Shown here one piece after another: positions 30,796 through 37,500 of a stretch of DNA of 37,500 bases. How positions within the stretch are numbered: position 1 is the stretch's first letter; each line of letters begins with the position of its first letter. Source of the stretch: Nonomuraea antri (GTDB taxonomy: Bacteria; Actinomycetota; Actinomycetes; Streptosporangiales; Streptosporangiaceae); contig NZ_JABCPZ010000092.1 of the NCBI RefSeq assembly GCF_013283785.1, positions 1-37,500 on the forward strand, in the 5' to 3' direction. Below the pieces are notes generated by a model. It was given only the letters and a program-made list of their open reading frames with translations, was not told where the DNA came from and did not search any database. A program made the position numbers and the translations under genes.

Positions 30796-31527
30796 GTGAG
30801 CCCAGGTCCGCAGTTGAGTGAGCGCCCCGCGCAGGAATCGCCCCGCGCGGCCCGCCGGACTTCGCGCCTGACCCCCAAGCGCATCGTCATCATCACGATG
30901 TCGGTGGTGGTCGTCTTCGGCGGCGGCGGTTACGTCGCCTACCGCTCCATGCAGAACGCCGAGCAGGCCAAGCTGGCCTCGAAGGATCCGCTCAGCATCG
31001 AGGACATGGCCAAGATCGCCTCCGGTGACTTCGGGCCCGATCCCAAGACCGACAGGCTCAAGGCGGCGGCCGTCCAGGCGTACAAGGCCGACAAGCTGAA
31101 GAAGTCCCGGCCCGGCGCGGGCGGCGACGACGGCGACGGCCTCGACTGGGTCGTGGTCAAGAAGCAGGCCCCGGGCGGCGAGGGCTTCCCCCCGGCCAAC
31201 TTCCCGCCAGGCTCGGTCCCTTCGCCAGGCTCGAACAAGGCCATCGCGCGAGACATGCTCGCCTCCTTCGGCTTCGGCGCCGACCAGTGGGGTTGCCTGG
31301 AGAAGCTCTGGCAGAAGGAGAGCGGCTGGAACGAGCGGGCGATGAACCGCTACTCCGGCGCGTACGGCATCCCGCAGTCGCTGCCCGGCAGCAAGATGGC
31401 CAGCGCGGGCTCCGACTGGCAGGTCAACGCCGCCACTCAGATCAAGTGGGGACTCGGCTACATCAAGGGCAGGTACGGCACCCCGTGCGGGGCCTGGGGG
31501 CACTCCCAGGCCAGGGGATGGTACTAA
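30796..31527 (+). CDS. Membrane-anchored lytic-transglycosylase-like wall enzyme
   Basis: 243 residues from the GTG at 30796. A basic N-terminus ('RRTSRLTPKRIV') and one membrane helix (about residues 30-48) place the rest outside the cell. A linker rich in Lys, Gly and Pro (100-145) leads to a lysozyme-like domain with likely catalytic E175 in 'WQKESGWN'. 'GAYGIPQSLPGSKMASAG' and the end 'CGAWGHSQARGWY' are typical of the actinobacterial aggregation-promoting-factor/SLT-like family. It probably cleaves or binds peptidoglycan glycan strands. A perfect CRP-type site upstream suggests cAMP-linked control, as described for an rpf gene in mycobacteria. It is divergent from an envelope-type two-component system. 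Confidence 0.9.
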   Translation: MSPGPQLSERPAQESPRAARRTSRLTPKRIVIITMSVVVVFGGGGYVAYRSMQNAEQAKLASKDPLSIEDMAKIASGDFGPDPKTDRLKAAAVQAYKADKLKKSRPGAGGDDGDGLDWVVVKKQAPGGEGFPPANFPPGSVPSPGSNKAIARDMLASFGFGADQWGCLEKLWQKESGWNERAMNRYSGAYGIPQSLPGSKMASAGSDWQVNAATQIKWGLGYIKGRYGTPCGAWGHSQARGWY

Positions 31528-31563
31528 CAGGTCATTCTTTCCTTCTCCAATCGGCAAGCCGCC

Positions 31564-31584
31564 ACGCCCGCCGCTAGCGGGCGT
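31564..31584. terminator. Hairpin after the wall-enzyme gene
   Basis: ACGCCCGC (31564-31571) pairs with GCGGGCGT (31577-31584) with a 5-nt loop. It lies 37 nt after the stop at 31527 and 15 nt before the glycosyltransferase start. It has no T-tract. It could terminate the first gene or structure the second gene's leader. Confidence 0.5.
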
Positions 31585-31598
31585 CGCACGCTGGCCGC

Positions 31599-33596
31599 AT
31601 GGGTGTGAAGGTCAGTGTGATCGTCAATGTCCACAACCCCGGCGCGGACGCGGACGCGTGCATTCGCTCCGCGCTGGAGCAGACGCTGCCCGCGGACGAC
31701 TACGAAGTGATCTTCGTGGACGACGGGTCGGCGGACGGGACCGCCGAACGGCTCGACACCATCGCCGCCGTCAGGCGCAACGCCCGCGTGCTGCACCTGC
31801 CGTACGGCGGCTCACCGGGCCGGGCCCGCAACGCCGGCCTGGCGCAGGCCGTCGGCGACTACGTCTTCTTCCTCGGCCAGGCCGACAGGCTCGAACGCGA
31901 CGCCCTGGCCCACATGTACGACAGGGCCGTGGAGACCGACGCCGACGTGCTGGTCGGCCGCCTGGTACGCGACTCCGGCCCGCCCACGGTCGCCTTCGAG
32001 CGCAGCACGGCCCGGGCCGACATCGTCCATGACAGGCTGCTCACGCTGCTCGTGCCCCAGCAGCTCTTCCGCCGCGCCTTCCTGGAGGAGCACGAGCTGG
32101 GCTTCGCCGTGCCCGGCGGCGCGGTGGCCGAGCAGGCGTTCGTCATGCGGGCCTATCTGCAGGCCAAGGTCATCGCCGTGCTCGCCGAACGGCTGTGCTG
32201 CCACCTGGGCGGGAGCCCGGAGCCGCCGGAGGAGCCGGAGGCCGTCGCCCGCGAGCTGCGCACGCTGCTCGACGACGTCGACACCTACGTCGGCCCGGGC
32301 CGCCAGCGCGACCGCATCTACGGCCACTGGTTCCGCTCCGTCGTCACCCGGCCGCTGCTGACCAGCAGGTTCGCCAACTCCTCACTCGATCGCAGCGTGC
32401 TCTTCCGCGTCATACAGGAGCTGGTGCTCGAACGCTTCCCTGAACGACTCGAACGCTACCTGCCCGTCCAGCTCCGGGCAGTGGCCGCGCTGGTCAGGAT
32501 CGGGCGGCTCGACCAGATCGTGATGCTGTCCAACTCCTCCAAGCGGGCCGGGCTGCGCACCGACCTGACCGAGGTGCGCTGGGACAAGCACGTGCTGGTG
32601 CTCGGGCTGACCGTGGAGGTGCTGGCCGGCGACGGGCAGCCCGACACCTACCTGGTCGACGGCGAGCGCCTGCACTGGATCCCGCCCGGCGGCGTGGACG
32701 TCAAGCTGCTGCCCGAGCACGTCACGGACGTCACCGAGGCCGTCGAACGGGCCCGCGTCGAGGTCTACGTCCGCCACACCGGGACCGGCGACGTGCACTT
32801 CCTGCCCGTCGAGCAGGCGGTGGAACGCATCCAGGACGGCCGCCGCCTGGCCCGCGTCCGGATCAAGGGGGAGGCCAGGCTCGACGTGACCGAGGCCGCG
32901 CTCGGCCGGCCGCTCGCCCCCGGCCAGTGGGAGGTCCACATCCGCATGTTCGGCGGCGCCAACCAGGCCAGGAGCCGGGTACACCGCCCGGACGGCCCGC
33001 TCAACTGCCTGGGCGTGCTGGCCCAGCGGCCCAGGACGCGGCTGGTGGTGCCGTGCTGGAGCGACACGGGCGAGCTCGGCCTGGCCGTCGAGCCGAAGTC
33101 GTTCCCCGAGTCGATCGCGCTGGTCTCGCCCGGCGCCGACGTCAAGCAGCTCGGCGAGTTCCTGTACGTCGTGCTGCCGGTGCCGTACGTGCCGCCGAGC
33201 GGCGGCCCGCCGCTGGAGCTGGTGCTGCGCGGCGCCGGCCGCCGGCCGCGCGAGGTCGCCGCGCCCGCGCTGGTCGAGGCCGGGCTGCCGGGCAGGCTCG
33301 CCGGGCAACTGGTGGCCAAGGTGCCGATCAAACGACGCCTGGCCGGCCGCGACACGCTCGGCCCCGGCGCCTGGCTGGCGTCGCTGCGCACCTCCGAGGA
33401 GGAGGTGGGCCTGCGGTTCGCGCTGGAGATGCGCAGGGGCAGGGTCGAGGTGCGGCCGACGGCCGCGGTCGATCCCGAACGGCGCTCGCCCCTGGGCCGG
33501 GACACCGCGCTGCACCGGCTCGGCAGGCGCCTGCCCGGCGCGCGGCACCTGGTGCGCCTGGCCCGCGCGGGCAGGCATCGCTACCTCAAGGACTGA
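31599..33596 (+). CDS. Family 2 glycosyltransferase with large C-terminal region
   Basis: 665 residues from the ATG at 31599. Residues about 1-210 form a GT-A family 2 domain: 'VSVIVNVHNPGADADACIRS', 'VIFVDDGSADGTAERL' with D41/D42, and 'GGSPGRARNAGLA'. The usual metal-binding DxD (commonly LDADD) is replaced by 'FLGQADR': G93 stands where the first Asp is expected and only D96 remains. Residues 330-665 are a beta-rich region of the type seen in wall-polymer glycosyltransferases of actinomycetes. A role in teichoic-acid-like or other surface glycans is plausible but not shown. No signal peptide is seen. Its stop overlaps the convergent esterase gene by 11 bp. Confidence 0.85.
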   Translation: MGVKVSVIVNVHNPGADADACIRSALEQTLPADDYEVIFVDDGSADGTAERLDTIAAVRRNARVLHLPYGGSPGRARNAGLAQAVGDYVFFLGQADRLERDALAHMYDRAVETDADVLVGRLVRDSGPPTVAFERSTARADIVHDRLLTLLVPQQLFRRAFLEEHELGFAVPGGAVAEQAFVMRAYLQAKVIAVLAERLCCHLGGSPEPPEEPEAVARELRTLLDDVDTYVGPGRQRDRIYGHWFRSVVTRPLLTSRFANSSLDRSVLFRVIQELVLERFPERLERYLPVQLRAVAALVRIGRLDQIVMLSNSSKRAGLRTDLTEVRWDKHVLVLGLTVEVLAGDGQPDTYLVDGERLHWIPPGGVDVKLLPEHVTDVTEAVERARVEVYVRHTGTGDVHFLPVEQAVERIQDGRRLARVRIKGEARLDVTEAALGRPLAPGQWEVHIRMFGGANQARSRVHRPDGPLNCLGVLAQRPRTRLVVPCWSDTGELGLAVEPKSFPESIALVSPGADVKQLGEFLYVVLPVPYVPPSGGPPLELVLRGAGRRPREVAAPALVEAGLPGRLAGQLVAKVPIKRRLAGRDTLGPGAWLASLRTSEEEVGLRFALEMRRGRVEVRPTAAVDPERRSPLGRDTALHRLGRRLPGARHLVRLARAGRHRYLKD

Positions 33597-34758
33597 GCCT
33601 CCGCTCGGCCACCCACGCGGAGAGCTCGGCGAACGCGTCGCGGAAGACCGGCAGGATCGGCTTCAGCTTGTCCGGATACAGGTCGACCAGGCTGTCGAGA
33701 TGGTTGCCGCCCTCCACCCGGTAGTAGCGGAACGGCCGGTGCGGGCCGACCATCTTCGCGTAGACGTCGGAGTCGCGGGAGATCGGCAGCAGCGTGTCCA
33801 GCGTGCCGTGCAGCGTGATGAGCGGCTTGGTGATCCGGCCGGTCAGCGCGATCTTGGCGACGGCCGCGTACGGCTTGCGCGCGTCGTAGTCGTAGTCGGC
33901 TGGCGCGCCCGTGTACGACGGGTCGAGCTCCTTCTGGTAGAGCTCGGTGGTCAGCTCCCAGTAGTACTGCCGGTGGAACGGCCACAGGAACTCCGAGCCC
34001 GCGGCGAACCCGGCCGCCCGCACCCCGGCCTCGTCCGGATAGGCGCGCAGCGCCTGCGGCAGGTAGTTCAGCAGGTTGTCGCCCTTGAGCCGCCAGAGCG
34101 TGCCCTCCCAGTCGATGCCGCCGTCGTAGAGGTGGCCGCGGTTCTCCAGCTGCCACCTGACCAGGTATCCGCCGTTGGAGATGCCGGCCATGAACGTCTT
34201 GTCCGGACGTTCGCCGTAGTGCCGCGCGGCCACGGCCTTGGCGGCCACCGTGAGCTGGGTGACCCGCTGGTTCCACTCGGCGATCGCGTCACCCGGACGG
34301 CGGCCGTCGGTGTGGAAGCTCACGCCGGTGTTGCCCTTGTCGGTGCTGGCGAACGCGTAGCCCTTGGACAGCACCCAGTCGGAGATCGTGAAGTCGTTGG
34401 CGTACTGCTCCCTGTTGCCCGGCGTGCCGCTGACGACCAGGCCGCCGTTCCAGTCGTCGGGCAGCCTGATGACGAACTGGGAGTCGTGGTTCCAGCCGTG
34501 CGTGGCGTTCGTGGTGGAGGTGTCGGGGAAGTAGCCGTCGATCTGGACGCCGGGCACGCCGGTGGGGTTCACCGTGGCCGCCGAGTGCAGTCCGGCCCAG
34601 TCGGCCGGGTCGGTGTGGCCGGTCTTGACCGTGCCCGCCGTGGTCAGGTCCGCCAGCGTGGCGCTGACCTGGTGCTCGGCGCCTGGCACGGTGAGCGGCC
34701 CGGGGTGCGCCTGCGCCGGGCCGAGCAGGCTCGCGACCAGGGTGAGTGCGAGCAGCAT
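33586..34758 (-). CDS. Secreted alpha/beta-hydrolase (tannase/feruloyl-esterase-like)
   Basis: 390 residues from the ATG at 34756-34758, which overlaps the upstream hydrolase stop (TGATG), with AGGAGG 4 nt before it. A hydrophobic signal ending 'AQA' (about residue 17) suggests secretion, although its N-region has no Lys or Arg. The hydrolase fold shows 'GGLVVSGTPGNREQYANDF', a nucleophile elbow 'AGISNGG' (GxSxG) and 'PLITLHGTLDTLLPI', with the acid D near the end and the histidine in 'EGGNHLDSLVDLYPD'. This resembles secreted tannase/feruloyl-type or hydroxyalkanoate-oligomer esterases. It is the last gene of the regulator-transporter-hydrolase operon and may release the imported substrate. 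Confidence 0.85.
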   Translation of the reverse strand: MLLALTLVASLLGPAQAHPGPLTVPGAEHQVSATLADLTTAGTVKTGHTDPADWAGLHSAATVNPTGVPGVQIDGYFPDTSTTNATHGWNHDSQFVIRLPDDWNGGLVVSGTPGNREQYANDFTISDWVLSKGYAFASTDKGNTGVSFHTDGRRPGDAIAEWNQRVTQLTVAAKAVAARHYGERPDKTFMAGISNGGYLVRWQLENRGHLYDGGIDWEGTLWRLKGDNLLNYLPQALRAYPDEAGVRAAGFAAGSEFLWPFHRQYYWELTTELYQKELDPSYTGAPADYDYDARKPYAAVAKIALTGRITKPLITLHGTLDTLLPISRDSDVYAKMVGPHRPFRYYRVEGGNHLDSLVDLYPDKLKPILPVFRDAFAELSAWVAERRLSP

Positions 34759-35759
34759 CACGCCTCCTTGACGTGGTCGGCCAGCAGCCGGTGGAACCGT
34801 TCCGGGTGCTCCAGGTGCGGGCTGTGGCCGCAGTCGTCGATGACGACCTCGCGGTAGCGGCCGTAGCGGTCGAGCACCGACCTGGTCTGGGCGATCATGG
34901 GCTGGCCCGGGGTGCCGGGGGAGCCGGGCACCACGCCGAGCGTGCCCAGGTGGGCCAGGTCGAACAGGGACGTGTCGGAGACGATCACGTCGTCGGCGCC
35001 CCTGATCCACAGGATCGGCGGCCTGGGGTCGATCTCGTGCAGGTCGTCCAGCCGGAAGTGGGTGGGGGCGAGGGCGTTGAGCACGCCGTACTTGCCCGGG
35101 GCCACGCCCGGCCAGTGCGGGGAGGTGGCCGAGTCGCCGGGGTAGGCGGTGTCGCCGACCCGGGTGGTGAGCATCGAGTCGAGGTAGACGTCCTCGTCGG
35201 GCACCGGCGGCGTCTTGACGTAGGCCGAGCGCAGCACCGACAGGGGCGAGGTGGGGGACTCCGCGGACCTGTCGCCGGCCTGGAGCCTGGCGACGAAGTC
35301 CGGGTTGGCGGCCCCGGCTCCCGAGCCCGCGCCGTCGGGGTGCGTGAGCGTGCCCGCGGCGTCGTGGGTGCCGCCGAAGCCGTACGGCGAGACCGGGTTG
35401 ACCAGCGTGACACTCCTGACCAGCGCCGGCCTGTCACGCAGGAGCTGCAGCACGACGCCGCCGCCCATGCTCCAGCCCACCAGGTGCACCGGCGGCAGGG
35501 CCATCGTCTCGATCAGCTCGGCCAGGTCGTCGGAGAAGTCGCGCAGCCCGCGGGTGGCGTCGATCGGCTCGGGGTCGGTCTCGCCGAAGCCGCGCAGGTC
35601 GGCGGCGAGCGGGCGGAAGCCGTCGGGCAGCGCGGCCATCGCGTCGCGCCAGAAGGCGGACGACGAGACGTTGCCGTGCACGAACAGGACGGGCTCGCCC
35701 GTCGTGCGGCCCTCGACGGTCATGACGTGCTGGGTGAGCCTGGCGGTTTCGACCTTCAC
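34758..35759 (-). CDS. Alpha/beta-fold hydrolase
   Basis: 333-residue cytosolic hydrolase. The oxyanion motif 'LFVHGNVSSSAFW' is followed by 'ADLRGFGETDP', a nucleophile elbow 'VGWSMGGG' (GxSxG), 'WIRGADDVIV' for the acid, and 'IDDCGHSPHLEHPERF' with the catalytic histidine. About 120 residues between the elbow and the acid form a lid domain. Its ATG overlaps the transporter stop (ATGA) and its stop overlaps the secreted esterase start, so all three are co-translated. It probably acts on the imported compound; the substrate is unknown. Confidence 0.93.
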   Translation of the reverse strand: MKVETARLTQHVMTVEGRTTGEPVLFVHGNVSSSAFWRDAMAALPDGFRPLAADLRGFGETDPEPIDATRGLRDFSDDLAELIETMALPPVHLVGWSMGGGVVLQLLRDRPALVRSVTLVNPVSPYGFGGTHDAAGTLTHPDGAGSGAGAANPDFVARLQAGDRSAESPTSPLSVLRSAYVKTPPVPDEDVYLDSMLTTRVGDTAYPGDSATSPHWPGVAPGKYGVLNALAPTHFRLDDLHEIDPRPPILWIRGADDVIVSDTSLFDLAHLGTLGVVPGSPGTPGQPMIAQTRSVLDRYGRYREVVIDDCGHSPHLEHPERFHRLLADHVKEA

Positions 35760-37045
35760 GGCTTGATCCTCCCAGCCAGGTCCTGCCGCTCGGCGAGGTC
35801 GCGGCCGCGCGTCTCGCGGGCCTTGAAGACCGCGAACAGGGTGAGCAGCGCGGCGATGCCGAGGTAGGCGCTGATCGGGACGCTGCTGCCGAAGTCACGC
35901 AGCAGGGCCACGGCGATGAGCGGAGCCAGCGCCCCGGCCACGATGGCCGACAGCTGCGCGCCGATCGAGACGCCGGTGTAGCGCGTCCTGGTGCCGAACA
36001 GCTCGGCGAAGAACGCGGCCTGCGGGCCGTACATCATGCCGTGGAACAGCAGGCCGACGGTGACGGCGAGGACGATCGCGAGGAAGTTGGCGGTGTCGAT
36101 GAGCGGGAAGAACGCGAAGATCCACACGCCGGTCCCGGCGGCGCCGAGCAGGTAGACCGGACGGCGGCCGATGCGGTCCGACAGCGCGCCCCACAGCGGG
36201 ATCGTGACGAAGTGGATCGCCGAGGCGATCAGCACCGCGTTGAGCACCGTCGAGTTGTCGATCTTGTTCGACTTGGCGTAGGTGATGACGAACACGGTGA
36301 GCAGGTAGAACGAGATGTTCTCGGCCAGGCGGGCGCCGATCGCGGTGATCACGTCGCGCCAGTGGTCGCGCATCACGGCCACGAACGGCATCTTCTCCGC
36401 CGGCTCGGACTCCTGGAAGACCGGCGACTCGCTGATCGACAGCCGGATCCACAGCCCGATCAGCACCAGCACGCCCGACAGCAGGAACGGCACCCGCCAG
36501 CCCCAGGCCAGGAACGCCTCGTCGGACTGCCAGGCGGCCAGCGCCGCCAGCACGCCGGTGGCCAGCAGGTTCCCGCCCGGCGCGCCGGCCTGCGGCCAGG
36601 ACGCCCAGAAGCCGCGGCGTCCGGCATCGCCGTGCTCGGAGACGATCAGCACCGCGCCGCCCCACTCGCCGCCCAGCGCGAAGCCCTGCACCAGGCGCAG
36701 CGCGGTCAGCAGCAGCGGCGCCGCGGAGCCGATGCTGGCGTGGGTGGGCAGGCAGCCGATGAGGAACGTGGCGGCGCCCATCAGCAGCAGGCTGACGACC
36801 AGGAGCTGCTTGCGGCCCAGCCGGTCGCCGAAGTGGCCGAAGATCAGGCCGCCGAGCGGGCGGGCGGCGAAGCCGACGGCGTAGGTGAGGAACGACAGCA
36901 GGGTGCCGGTCAGCGGGTCGGACTCGGGGAAGAACAACTGGTTGAACACCAGCGCCGCCGCCGAGCCGTAGAGGAAGAAGTCATACCACTCGATGGTGGT
37001 GCCGATCAGGCTCGCGCCCACGATCTTCTTGATGGAAGTGGCCAT
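35756..37045 (-). CDS. MFS transporter, metabolite:H+ symporter (MHS) type
   Basis: 429-residue inner-membrane transporter with 12 predicted helices. MHS signatures are 'SLIGTTIEWYDFFLYGSAAA' at the N-terminus, 'GHFGDRLGRK' (the MFS loop 2-3 motif), 'RLVQGFALGGEWGGAVL' and 'GALSDRIGRRPVYLLGA'. Members import organic acids such as shikimate, alpha-ketoglutarate, proline/betaine or aromatic acids together with protons. The ATG at 37043-37045 is chosen over a GTG three codons earlier; neither has a strong binding site. It is the first gene after the regulator at 37077 and overlaps the hydrolase by 4 nt, so uptake and hydrolysis of one substrate are likely coupled. Confidence 0.95.
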   Translation of the reverse strand: MATSIKKIVGASLIGTTIEWYDFFLYGSAAALVFNQLFFPESDPLTGTLLSFLTYAVGFAARPLGGLIFGHFGDRLGRKQLLVVSLLLMGAATFLIGCLPTHASIGSAAPLLLTALRLVQGFALGGEWGGAVLIVSEHGDAGRRGFWASWPQAGAPGGNLLATGVLAALAAWQSDEAFLAWGWRVPFLLSGVLVLIGLWIRLSISESPVFQESEPAEKMPFVAVMRDHWRDVITAIGARLAENISFYLLTVFVITYAKSNKIDNSTVLNAVLIASAIHFVTIPLWGALSDRIGRRPVYLLGAAGTGVWIFAFFPLIDTANFLAIVLAVTVGLLFHGMMYGPQAAFFAELFGTRTRYTGVSIGAQLSAIVAGALAPLIAVALLRDFGSSVPISAYLGIAALLTLFAVFKARETRGRDLAERQDLAGRIKP

Positions 37046-37076
37046 GCCGGTCACGGTAAGGAGTGACCGGCATCAC

Positions 37077-37500
37077 TCATATGGCGTGCGGACCCACAGT
37101 CTTTGTGGATGATGTGTGGCCGAGCCGGTGCAGCCGGAGCGCGAGCTGGATCTCCAGCGCGCGCTCGGGCTCCAGCCAGCCGTCGCCGAGCAGCTTGCCG
37201 ATCCTGTCGAGCCGCTGCGTGACGGTGTTGACGTGGATGTGCATGGCCTCGGCCGTCCGCGACGGCGAGCCGCCGGAGCCGAAGTAGGCGGCCAGCGTGT
37301 CGGCCAGCGCGGTGCCTCTGCGTGTGTCGTAGTCGATCATCGGGCCGAGCGCGGCGTGGACGAATCCGCGCACGTCACGGCCGTCGCCGACGAGCAGGCC
37401 GACGAAGCCCAGCTCGCTCGCGCTCGCGCCGTCGCCGGCCCGGCCGAGCGCGATCAGCGCCTCGGCGCACCGCCGCGCCTCCTGATAGGCCCCGGCGACC
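37077..37500 (-). CDS. PucR/CdaR-type regulator, C-terminal part (cut by window edge)
   Basis: The open frame continues to the right edge, so only the last 140 or so residues are visible. The end of the GGDEF-like middle domain ('LGFVGLLVGDGRDV', 'FVHAALGPMIDYDTRRGT') leads into the PucR-type helix-turn-helix ('LADTLAAYFGSGGSPSRTAE', 'MHIHVNTVTQRLDRIGKLLG') and a C-terminal 'LEIQLALRLHRL'. Such regulators often control adjacent catabolic genes. This one lies 31 nt upstream of the transporter start on the same strand and probably controls the transporter-hydrolase-esterase genes. The N-terminal sensor domain is outside the window. Confidence 0.93.
   Translation of the reverse strand, partial: VAGAYQEARRCAEALIALGRAGDGASASELGFVGLLVGDGRDVRGFVHAALGPMIDYDTRRGTALADTLAAYFGSGGSPSRTAEAMHIHVNTVTQRLDRIGKLLGDGWLEPERALEIQLALRLHRLGHTSSTKTVGPHAI

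Overview
The window looks like chromosomal DNA of a high-GC actinomycete, most probably Streptosporangiaceae (Nonomuraea or a close relative). The evidence is the strong G/C bias at third codon positions, frequent GTG/TTG starts, a mycothiol S-conjugate amidase (mycothiol occurs only in Actinomycetota), GTP-dependent PEP carboxykinase, XRE/DUF5753 regulators with DUF6879 partners, and TIGR04222 membrane proteins. The genus is an inference. No tRNA, rRNA, CRISPR array, insertion sequence or prophage was found.

Layout. 1-3,850 is an accessory-looking block with more A/T at third codon positions. It holds two divergent copies of a 'small protein + DUF6879' pair, an XRE-DUF5753 regulator and a CxxC/CxxC protein. 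4,007-7,611 carries a secreted M1 metallopeptidase, an RDD membrane protein, 4-hydroxyphenylpyruvate dioxygenase and a divergent Lrp/AsnC regulator with an operator-like palindrome between them. 7,714-12,785 carries a bifunctional penicillin-binding protein, a DUF255/YyaL-type thioredoxin-fold protein, a small antitoxin-like gene with a possible decayed toxin, and a short hypothetical gene. 12,838-17,899 is a core block: an acidic hypothetical protein, a GNAT, a 55-residue membrane protein, mca, DUF4307, greA with a strong terminator, and an NlpC/P60 hydrolase. The order greA-DUF4307-mca-small membrane protein, with yyaL, a short-chain cis-prenyltransferase and PIN-PhoH nearby, recalls the Rv1080c-Rv1095 region of Mycobacterium tuberculosis (from memory), with many genes inserted.

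18,013-20,578 has a hypothetical gene with a palindromic, possibly leaderless promoter, and pckG behind three DasR-like operators. The most interesting part is 20,649-24,096. It contains two TIGR04222 membrane proteins, each ending in a Gly/Ser/Cys tail with exactly eight cysteines, then a DUF692/MNIO-type iron enzyme and a small partner protein, all tightly spaced. MNIO enzymes modify cysteines of peptide precursors, so this is a candidate system in which membrane-anchored proteins carry the substrate tail.

24,106-27,852 has an amidohydrolase, a hypothetical protein, the cis-prenyltransferase and PIN-PhoH with a structured leader. 27,903-30,534 is a response regulator / histidine kinase / lipoprotein operon on the minus strand. 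The intergenic region upstream of it also has a perfect CRP-type palindrome in front of a transglycosylase-like wall enzyme (30,796-31,527). A family 2 glycosyltransferase follows. The window ends with a minus-strand module of PucR-type regulator (cut by the window edge), MHS-type transporter, alpha/beta hydrolase and secreted esterase, probably for uptake and use of an esterified substrate.
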